This document shows positions 6,472 to 11,432 of a stretch of 11,432 bases of DNA, piece after piece. Origin of the DNA: Bradyrhizobium sp. (GTDB lineage: Bacteria > Pseudomonadota > Alphaproteobacteria > Rhizobiales > Xanthobacteraceae). Both the position numbers and the translations under genes were made by a program. Below the pieces are notes generated by a model. That model was not told where the DNA came from and did no database searches. It saw only the letters and a list, made by a program, of their open reading frames with translations. The DNA lies in contig JAQGKJ010000821.1 of assembly GCA_028290165.1 (NCBI GenBank), positions 1 to 11,432 of the forward strand, in the 5' to 3' direction. Position 1 is the stretch's first letter, and each line of letters opens with the position of its first letter.

Positions 6472-7193
6472 ATGTCCGAACAGCACGACAAGGAACTCCT
6501 GCGACGAGCCATCGCGCTGGCGGAAGAAGCGGTGGCGGGCGGCCATTCGGTGCTGTCATATGCGACGGCGAGGGACAAATCGTATCGGAAGCGCGGTCCG
6601 TTGCTCCCCATGATCCGCGAGACTGGACTGCTCATTCGGAAATGCAGGCGCTTCGTGCAGCGTCGGCCGCAATGACCTGGGAGTCGCTCGGCCGGGCTAC
6701 GATCTATGCGAGCGGGGAGCCCTGTCCGATGTGTGCGGCGGCGATCTACTGGTTCAACATCCGCCGGTTGGTATTCTCTGTGGGCGAACCGGCGATGCGT
6801 GCCTTGCGCGAGCCGTATGAGCGTGCAGCCGGCATCGCCATGCGTTGCGACGAGATTTTCGCCCGATGTGGCCGCCAGGTGGAAGTCGTTGGGCCGCTGA
6901 TTGAGCATGAGGGTCTACCTATCCATCGGCTTTTCTGGCCAAACGCTCGCGCAGACGTGTTATTTGGGAGGCGCTCCAGCGCGACGGCCAATCTGGCGAA
7001 ACGTGGCCGGCGCGTTGCATATCGCGATTGCCAATCGACGTTTCCTCGAAAAAAGGACTCGTCTGAGCGAGCCATAAAACGGCTCAAACGCCGCTTTTGG
7101 CGCAACTCGGTCATTCGTGGTCTGGGACTAATTGGTGACCGTAGCTTTGCCGTGGCCCGCCGATGCAACACGTTTGCAACACGACGAACCTAA
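6472..7193 (+). pseudogene. Guanine/cytidine-deaminase-fold nucleoside deaminase, frameshifted, with abnormal C-terminal extension
   Basis: The reading frame from ATG 6472 begins MSEQHDKELLRRAIALAEEA, a normal first helix for this family, but loses homology after AVAGG at 6543. Family sequence resumes in the -1 frame as PFGAVICDGEGQIV. The zinc site follows: HSE (TAHSEM; usually HAE) and the SGEPCPMCAAAIYW motif (PCxxC). The family end is reached at LFWPN near 6944 (about 158 residues if repaired). The frame then stays open for 82 more codons of basic, low-complexity-looking sequence to a TAA at 7191. A single lost base within about 6538-6545, or a sequencing error, explains the break; no slippery heptamer is present. 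An intact relative would deaminate guanine, cytosine or a related ring, which fits the neighbouring amidohydrolase. The start has only a weak ribosome binding site. Confidence 0.75.
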
Positions 7194-7219
7194 GCTATTG
7201 ACATTGTTGAGCTGAAAAA

Positions 7220-7261
7220 GGTTTCCTAAACCGTAGGTCGTATGTTCGAGTCATGTCGGGA
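7220..7261 (+). other. 3' fragment of a tRNA-Arg(CCU) gene, candidate attachment-site scar
   Basis: The segment folds as the 3' half of a tRNA: partial anticodon stem GGT/ACC, 7-nt loop TTCCTAA (7223-7229) with anticodon CCT at 7225-7227, T33 and A37, variable loop AGGTC (7235-7239), and T arm with loop TTCGAGT (7245-7251) matching TTCRANY and a closing G-C pair. The T stem has two G-U pairs. The acceptor side begins CGGG then degrades to ATA, with no CCA. Upstream bases show no D arm or acceptor 5' strand, so this is not a working tRNA gene. Tyrosine integrases commonly duplicate such 3' portions on insertion. No integrase gene is in the window. Confidence 0.65.
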
Positions 7262-7268
7262 TACGAAG

Positions 7269-7287
7269 CCCTCGCTGAAATTGAGGG
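7269..7287. repeat. Small inverted repeat downstream of tRNA fragment and of the GntR gene
   Basis: CCCTC (7269-7273) pairs with GAGGG (7283-7287) around a 9-nt loop. It lies about 100 bp past the stop of the leftward GntR gene, so it could act in that transcript's end, but there is no T-run on either strand and the stem is short. The rest of 7288-7384 shows no gene or other recognisable site. Confidence 0.3.
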
Positions 7288-7384
7288 TCGCTGGGCTAAC
7301 CTGCGCGCGGGACACTTGACAGATGGGCGAAGGAGGAAGTCCCCCCGGGAAGGTTCTTCTTGCCGGCAGGTTCAGCGGTCTGCC

Positions 7385-8128
7385 TCAGTCGCGATTGTGT
7401 CGAGCAAATGCTCGAACCACGGATTTCTTGACCCACAGGACGTGCCGTCGCATGAGGCTCTCCGCCTCCGCCGGCTCGCGGCCGAGGATGGCATCGTAAA
7501 TCTCATGATGCGCGCGATGTCGTTCCAAGACATCCGCCAGATTGAAGGCCATGACATTATGAGCAGATGCTTGCGGCATTCGCTGGCACAACCGCATCAC
7601 GTCTTCGACGAGGCTTGAGCCGGCAGCGGCATGCACCGCGAAATGAAACGTCTTGTTGATTCGGGCATATGCTGCCCGCCGCGCTTCAGGATCGGCTTTG
7701 TCGGCGAGAGCGGCATCTCCATCCGCCAGAGATCGTTCGAGTTTTGCCCGCAGTGCGTCGGATAGCCCCTTTTCGGCAGCAAGCCTCGCAGCCAAGCCCT
7801 CTGCCAGCGCGCGCATCTCAAACGCGTCGACGATGTCGGACACCGAAAACTCTCGAACAGTAAATCCCTTATTCGGTCGGTAGTGAAGCAAGCCCTCCCC
7901 GGCGAGCATTTGCATGGCAGCGCGGATTGGGGTGCGCGAGACGCCTAGATCGTGGCTGAGACGCACTTCATTCATCCGACTTCCCAGCGGATACCTTCCG
8001 TCGAGAAGCGCTTGCCTGAGTTGTTCCAGAATCCAGGCGGAGCGCGTGGGGTTCGACGGAACATCGACGCCATCGCATTCAGTTGTCAAACGAGTATCGC
8101 CAATCTGGGAGCTTCTGCGCATGCTCAT
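7385..8128 (-). CDS. GntR-family transcriptional regulator, FadR subfamily with FCD ligand domain
   Basis: 247 residues from the chosen start. The winged helix-turn-helix spans about 30-95, with LRQALLDGRYPLGSRMNEVRL, LGVSRTPIRAAMQMLAGEGLL and the wing RPNKGFTVREF, classic GntR. The all-helical FCD domain follows (about 97-240); FHFAVHAAAGS (161-171), HRAHHEIYDAIL (204-215) and RRHVLWV (227-233) hold His residues placed like the metal/effector ligands of FCD proteins. The frame is open to an ATG at 8191, but that ATG lies inside a 12-bp palindrome and would add a hydrophobic non-family stretch; the ATG at 8128 has GGGAC just upstream and is preferred. It is divergent from the FAH-hydrolase operon and probably represses it and itself until a pathway metabolite binds. 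Confidence 0.9.
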   Translation of the reverse strand: MSMRRSSQIGDTRLTTECDGVDVPSNPTRSAWILEQLRQALLDGRYPLGSRMNEVRLSHDLGVSRTPIRAAMQMLAGEGLLHYRPNKGFTVREFSVSDIVDAFEMRALAEGLAARLAAEKGLSDALRAKLERSLADGDAALADKADPEARRAAYARINKTFHFAVHAAAGSSLVEDVMRLCQRMPQASAHNVMAFNLADVLERHRAHHEIYDAILGREPAEAESLMRRHVLWVKKSVVRAFARHNRD

Positions 8129-8180
8129 GCGTCCCGTTCGCCAGATGCCCGGCGCAAGCGCCAGGATTGAGATGGTTATA

Positions 8181-8192
8181 AATGTATACATT
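8181..8192. promoter_or_regulatory. Operator-like palindrome O1, AATGTATACATT
   Basis: A perfect 12-bp palindrome with core TGTATACA. FadR-subfamily GntR proteins typically bind short palindromes of the TNGTNNNACNA/TGTATACA kind. It lies 53 bp upstream of the preferred GntR start and 18 bp before the TTGACA box. Its centre is 31 bp (about three helical turns) from that of the second copy, so two dimers could sit on the same DNA face. Confidence 0.7.
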
Positions 8193-8198
8193 ATTACG

Positions 8199-8226
8199 TT
8201 GACATCGGAAGAGTGTATACACTAAT
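8199..8226 (+). promoter_or_regulatory. Candidate sigma-70 promoter of the FAH-hydrolase operon
   Basis: A perfect TTGACA at 8199-8204 is followed after 16 bp by ACTAAT (8221-8226), a 4/6 match to TATAAT. The -35 box lies between the two TGTATACA palindromes and the -10 overlaps the second one. Transcription would begin near 8233. The -10 assignment is weak. Confidence 0.45.
8212..8223. promoter_or_regulatory. Operator-like palindrome O2, AGTGTATACACT
   Basis: A second perfect 12-bp palindrome sharing ANTGTATACANT with the first. It overlaps the spacer and the start of the proposed -10 region of the rightward promoter, so a bound GntR dimer would block RNA polymerase. It is 38 bp before the FAH-hydrolase start codon. 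Confidence 0.72.
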
Positions 8227-8261
8227 TCGGGGCGAATGGTCATGCAGGGATTTCAAGAACA

Positions 8262-8975
8262 ATGAGCTCAGGCTCGCCAATCGCGTCCGTGGCTGCGCCG
8301 GCCGCAAATGTCGTGGCGGTTGTCGGTGGCGACATCCCCTTCGTCGTCAGGCGTATCTATTGCGTCGGGCGCAACTACGTCGAACATATCCGCGAGATGA
8401 AGGAGGGCGACGAGCGAGACCCGCCGTTTTTCTTTCAGAAGCCGGCGGATGCGCTTGTCAACGACGGAGCGACCATCCCCTATCCGCCGCTGACCGACGA
8501 CTTCCACCATGAGGTCGAACTCGTCGTCGCGATCGGTCGAGGCGGCCAAAGCATCCCCTTCGAAAACGCAGAGGCGCATATTTTCGGCTATGCCATCGGC
8601 ATCGATCTGACGCGCCGCGACCGGCAACGCGAGGCGCGCGAGCGCGGTCTTCCATGGGAGATCGGCAAATCATTCGATCACTCGGCGCCGTGCGGCCCGA
8701 TTCATCGCATCTCCTCCACCGGGGCCATCTCCAAAGGGGCGATTGCGCTGAGCGTCAATGGGGCGGTCCGCCAGAAAGGCGACATCGACGAGCTGATCTG
8801 GAACGTCCCCGAGATCATCACCAACCTCTCCAATCACTATGAGCTTCAGCCCGGCGATCTGATCTTCACGGGCACGCCGGCTGGCGTCGGCCCGATTGTT
8901 CCAGGTGACCGCCTGGAAAGCACAATCGATGGCCTTGGCATGCTGCGCATCGCCATCGGACCGAAAAAGGTGTGA
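8262..8975 (+). CDS. Fumarylacetoacetate hydrolase-family protein, fumarylpyruvate hydrolase-like
   Basis: 237 residues, one FAH catalytic domain. YCVGRNYVEHIREM (33-46) holds the His42/Glu45 pair that matches the catalytic His-Glu of FAHD1-type enzymes; FFFQKPADA (56-64) is the substrate-loop motif. Metal ligands are Glu84, Glu86 (HHEVEL) and Asp115 (GIDLTRRD); Lys136 in GKSFD and TGTPAGVGP (203-211) complete the site. Relatives (gentisate-pathway fumarylpyruvate hydrolase, acylpyruvases, oxaloacetate decarboxylases) split C-C bonds in beta-diketo acids in the cytosol. A poor ribosome binding site AGGGA lies 12 nt upstream. It is the first gene of the GntR-controlled operon. No gentisate dioxygenase or maleylpyruvate isomerase is in view, so the true substrate is open. 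Confidence 0.88.
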   Translation: MSSGSPIASVAAPAANVVAVVGGDIPFVVRRIYCVGRNYVEHIREMKEGDERDPPFFFQKPADALVNDGATIPYPPLTDDFHHEVELVVAIGRGGQSIPFENAEAHIFGYAIGIDLTRRDRQREARERGLPWEIGKSFDHSAPCGPIHRISSTGAISKGAIALSVNGAVRQKGDIDELIWNVPEIITNLSNHYELQPGDLIFTGTPAGVGPIVPGDRLESTIDGLGMLRIAIGPKKV

Positions 8976-8977
8976 CG

Positions 8978-9856
8978 ATGCTTCCAACAGAGCGGCTGCA
9001 ATACTCGCCCATCCCGGACCGGAAGCCGTTGAAGCTGCCGGATAACGCACGTGTTGCCGTTTGGGTCATCGTCAACATCGAGGAATGGAATCCGCAAAAG
9101 ACGATGCCGCGGACTGTCTTGACCCCGCCGGCAGGCGGATCGCCGACACCTGACATTCCCAACTGGTGCTGGCATGAATACGGCAATCGCGTCGGTTTCT
9201 GGCGGATGTTGGAAGTCCTCGACGATCTCAAGATACAAGCGGCGCTCGCGATCAACGGCACGGCGGTCCGCAGGTATGAACCGATATCTCGTGCCGCGCT
9301 CGATCGCGGTTGGGAATTCATCGGGCATGGATATACCCAGACCAACATGCAAAAGGTTCCCGACGAGCGCGACGATATTGCGAAGACACGCGATGCCATC
9401 CACGCTTTTACCGGCAAGGCGCCGCGCGGGTGGCTCGGGCCCGGCCTGACGGAGACATGGGAAACGCCCGACCTGCTGGTGGAGGAAGGGTTCGACTACG
9501 TTTGCGACTGGGTGCTGGACGACCAGCCCGTTTGGCTCAAGACTCGCACGAATCCGATCCTTAACGTCCCCTATACCCAGGAATGCAACGACGTGGCGAT
9601 GATGCTGATTCAACATCACCCAGCGGCTGAGTATCGCAATCGCGCCATCGATCAGTTCGATCAGATTTACGCCGATGCCAAGACGTCGGCACGCGTGGTA
9701 GCTCTTGTCGTGCATCCCTACATCATGGGTGCTCCGCACCGGCTGCGTTACTTCCGAGAAGCGCTGCAGCATGTGCGAAAGCATTCGGATGCGCAGTTCT
9801 GGACCGGCGAATCCATCAGGAATTGGTATGTGGCGGCTAATCCCGCGCCGCGGTGA
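8978..9856 (+). CDS. Polysaccharide deacetylase-fold hydrolase, PuuE allantoinase-like
   Basis: 292 residues. The family is recognised from VAVWVIVNIEEWN (26-38), HEYGNRVGFWRML (66-78; compare EYGSRAGVWRLL in PuuE), GWEFIGHGYTQTN (111-123), the GWLGPGLTET region and the late VVHPYIMGAPHR (244-255). The NodB-type TFDDG and HxxxH metal triad are not intact: His117 is kept but the residue four on is not His, as in metal-independent PuuE-type enzymes. Relatives open hydantoin-like rings or cleave amides. AAAAGG (8965-8970) is 7 nt before ATG 8978; a GTG at 8972 would overlap the previous stop but is too close to that site. It may act on a cyclic ureide or N-acyl product; true sugar deacetylation is unlikely, as there is no signal peptide. 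Confidence 0.85.
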   Translation: MLPTERLQYSPIPDRKPLKLPDNARVAVWVIVNIEEWNPQKTMPRTVLTPPAGGSPTPDIPNWCWHEYGNRVGFWRMLEVLDDLKIQAALAINGTAVRRYEPISRAALDRGWEFIGHGYTQTNMQKVPDERDDIAKTRDAIHAFTGKAPRGWLGPGLTETWETPDLLVEEGFDYVCDWVLDDQPVWLKTRTNPILNVPYTQECNDVAMMLIQHHPAAEYRNRAIDQFDQIYADAKTSARVVALVVHPYIMGAPHRLRYFREALQHVRKHSDAQFWTGESIRNWYVAANPAPR

Positions 9857-9895
9857 CCGGACATAAACGGGGCAGGCTGTACGGAGAGCTAAATC

Positions 9896-11140
9896 ATGGA
9901 CCAAGCCGCAGCGTCGGCGGGCGTCGTAGAGACGCCGCGCACCTCTGGCATTGCGATCGCCGTTGCCGCCATCGTCGTCTTGATCTGCTCCTATTGCGTC
10001 AATGCGATGGACCGTACGCTATTCCCGTTGATGCTCACGGATGTGAGACGGGAATACGGCTTTACGCTGCCGCAGGCCGGACTGATGTCGACGTTCTTCA
10101 CCCTGGGCATGACCCTGGCGGGAATTCCGACCGGCTATTTGATGTCGAGATATCAGCGCAAGACAGTGATCCAAGTCGGCATTTTCATCTATTCGGCGGC
10201 CACGATCATTACCGTGGTTGCGGTCGGATTCGCCGACATGCTGCTCTATCGCGCGATCACCGGAATCGGCGAGGCGATGCAGCTCACGGCGCTCCTCGCG
10301 GTGTTTTCCAGCTATTTCTCGCGCTATCGCGCCGCAGGGGTCGGCATCCTTAACTACGCCTATTCGGGGGGAGCGGCCATCGGGCCGGCCTTGGGAGCCA
10401 AGTTGCTGGTCGACTATGGGACGTGGCGCGGCCCCATGATCGTATTTGGTCTCATCGGATTTGTGATGATGGTGCTGATCGCTGCGGTGGTGCGTCCGTG
10501 GCTGAGTGAATCCAACACCGCGAAACAGCCGGAAGCCACGCGGTCCGTAGGCGGGTCCACGACGCTCAAAAATCTCAATACCTGCATCCTGGTTATCCTG
10601 AGCGTCATCTTCGGCCTCGCACTCTACGGCTATCTCGGGATGTATCCGACATTCCTGCGCGAGCAACTGCACTACGCGCCGGCCGACGCAGGGCGGGTGA
10701 TGAGCATCTACGGATTGGGTGTTCTGGTGTCCGCCGGCTCCGGATGGCTGGGCGATCGCTTCTCGCCGCGAACGGTTCTCGCCACGAGTTTCCTGTTCGC
10801 GAGTGCAGTCGCGGCTCTCCTGTTCAACGGCCCGACCAATTTCGTGGCGCAAGCTGCGTTCTCGCTCCTGCTCGGCGCGACCTTCAGCGGAACAATCTTC
10901 GTCAACCTCGCCGCCTGTCATGTGAAATCGGTCTCGGCGGACCTCGCCGGCCGCGCCTCCGGCCTGTTCGTGACGAGCCTCTATGGTTCCGCGACGATTG
11001 CCGGATATGTCATTGGCTGGATCGTCGGTCTGGCCGGATGGACGGTCGCGGGCAATATTCAGCTCGTTCTGCTTTGCCTGGGCGGCGCGATCGTGTCATT
11101 GCCCCTGCGACCGGAGCGGATGGCGAGGCGGACAGGTTGA
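9896..11140 (+). CDS. Major facilitator superfamily transporter
   Basis: 414 residues with about 12 hydrophobic segments in two halves, split by a polar loop near 201-226. The loop between segments 2 and 3 is GYLMSRYQRKTV (80-91), a degenerate motif A in which the usual Asp is Ser; the matching second-half motif GWLGDRFSPRTV (283-294) is canonical. AMDRTLFPLML (37-47) in the first segment carries Asp39-Arg40, as in organic-anion and aromatic-acid symporters. GGAGAG (9883-9888) lies 7 nt upstream of the ATG. It sits in the inner membrane and follows the PuuE-like gene by 39 bp in the GntR-controlled operon, so it probably imports that pathway's substrate, or exports a product. Confidence 0.9.
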   Translation: MDQAAASAGVVETPRTSGIAIAVAAIVVLICSYCVNAMDRTLFPLMLTDVRREYGFTLPQAGLMSTFFTLGMTLAGIPTGYLMSRYQRKTVIQVGIFIYSAATIITVVAVGFADMLLYRAITGIGEAMQLTALLAVFSSYFSRYRAAGVGILNYAYSGGAAIGPALGAKLLVDYGTWRGPMIVFGLIGFVMMVLIAAVVRPWLSESNTAKQPEATRSVGGSTTLKNLNTCILVILSVIFGLALYGYLGMYPTFLREQLHYAPADAGRVMSIYGLGVLVSAGSGWLGDRFSPRTVLATSFLFASAVAALLFNGPTNFVAQAAFSLLLGATFSGTIFVNLAACHVKSVSADLAGRASGLFVTSLYGSATIAGYVIGWIVGLAGWTVAGNIQLVLLCLGGAIVSLPLRPERMARRTG

Positions 11141-11179
11141 CCGACCAACTACGCCTTCAAAAAGAGCAACGAGCAGCCG

Positions 11180-11432
11180 ATGCCGTACGAATCTGACGAT
11201 CTGCCGACCGTGACCGTCAACGTCTTTCCGGGCGGCTTCAACTGGGGCCTTTACGTCGGACAGGACAAAGGCTTCTTCGCGCAGCACGGCATCACCGTGC
11301 AGATGCAAGGCACGCCCAACTCCGTCACGCAGATGACCGATTTTGCTGAAGGCAAATTCGATATTGCTATGACGGCCGTCGACAATATCGTCGCCTATGT
11401 CGAGGGACAGGGTGAGGCCCCGATCGGGCCGC
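11180..11432 (+). CDS. NMT1/THI5-type ABC substrate-binding protein, N-terminal part (cut by window end)
   Basis: The first 84 residues are visible and run off the window. VTVNVFPGGFNWGLYVGQDK (11-30) and GFFAQHGITVQMQGTPNS (31-48), followed by MTDFAEGKFDIAMTAVDNIVAY, are the standard opening of NMT1/THI5-like periplasmic binding proteins. No signal peptide is present with this start, and no in-frame start codon exists between it and the MFS stop 39 bp upstream in the same frame, so the protein may be cytosolic or a non-transport relative. The ribosome binding site is weak (AGAG at 11163-11166). It is probably the next gene of the GntR-controlled operon. Confidence 0.8.
   Translation, partial: MPYESDDLPTVTVNVFPGGFNWGLYVGQDKGFFAQHGITVQMQGTPNSVTQMTDFAEGKFDIAMTAVDNIVAYVEGQGEAPIGP

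Noticed and set aside
6535..6550. Programmed -1 frameshifting in the deaminase
   Set aside because: No X XXY YYZ slippery heptamer or following structure; a lost base is simpler.
7150..7265. Complete functional tRNA gene
   Set aside because: No D arm (no GG in a D loop) and no 5' acceptor strand complementary to the CGGGATA end; only the 3' half is present.
7253..7618. Plus-strand frame starting at the tRNA fragment
   Set aside because: Antisense to the GntR FCD domain, without ribosome binding site or homology.
8846..9904. 352-codon minus-strand frame opposite the PuuE-like gene
   Set aside because: No domain seen and it overlaps two well-supported plus-strand genes.
10019..10921. 300-codon minus-strand frame opposite the MFS gene
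   Set aside because: Composition rich in Arg, Glu, His and Gln with no fold; a mirror of the membrane protein's codons.

Overview
The window is GC-rich and gene-dense. Its gene styles (NMT1/THI5-type solute-binding proteins, a FadR-type GntR regulator, VanA-type Rieske oxygenase, tight ATGA/GTGA junctions) suggest an alphaproteobacterium of the Bradyrhizobium/Rhodopseudomonas kind. That placement is inference from gene content and protein style; no phylogenetic marker is present.

Left block (1-1041): a flavodoxin-fold quinone/flavin reductase-like protein (+) converges on a RidA-family protein (-) that lacks the archetypal carboxylate-binding arginine. A 278-bp divergent intergenic region (1042-1319) with several strong inverted repeats separates ridA from the next operon.

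Middle block (1320-6944, +): an ABC importer (periplasmic binding protein, ATPase, permease), an 8-oxoguanine-deaminase-like amidohydrolase, a Rieske mononuclear-iron oxygenase and a guanine/cytidine-deaminase-fold protein. ATPase, permease and amidohydrolase are joined by 4-bp stop/start overlaps, so import and ring deamination are probably translationally coupled. The set reads as uptake and breakdown of an amino-substituted N-heterocycle (purine-, pterin- or triazine-like); the substrate is inferred. The last gene carries a -1 frameshift near 6543 and an 82-codon tail unlike its family, so it looks broken. No reductase for the Rieske oxygenase is visible.

Junction (7194-7384): a 41-bp match to the 3' half of a tRNA-Arg(CCU) gene (anticodon loop, variable loop, T arm) with no 5' half. 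This is the typical scar of integrase-mediated insertion at a tRNA gene and may mark a genomic-island boundary.

Right block (7385-11432): a GntR/FCD regulator (-) is divergent from an operon (+) of a fumarylpyruvate-hydrolase-like FAH protein, a PuuE-like polysaccharide-deacetylase-fold hydrolase, an MFS transporter and the start of a second NMT1-type binding protein without a visible signal peptide. Two 12-bp perfect palindromes (core TGTATACA) lie 31 bp apart between regulator and operon and are the likely operators. The operon probably takes up and degrades a ring-cleavage product or N-acyl/ureido compound.
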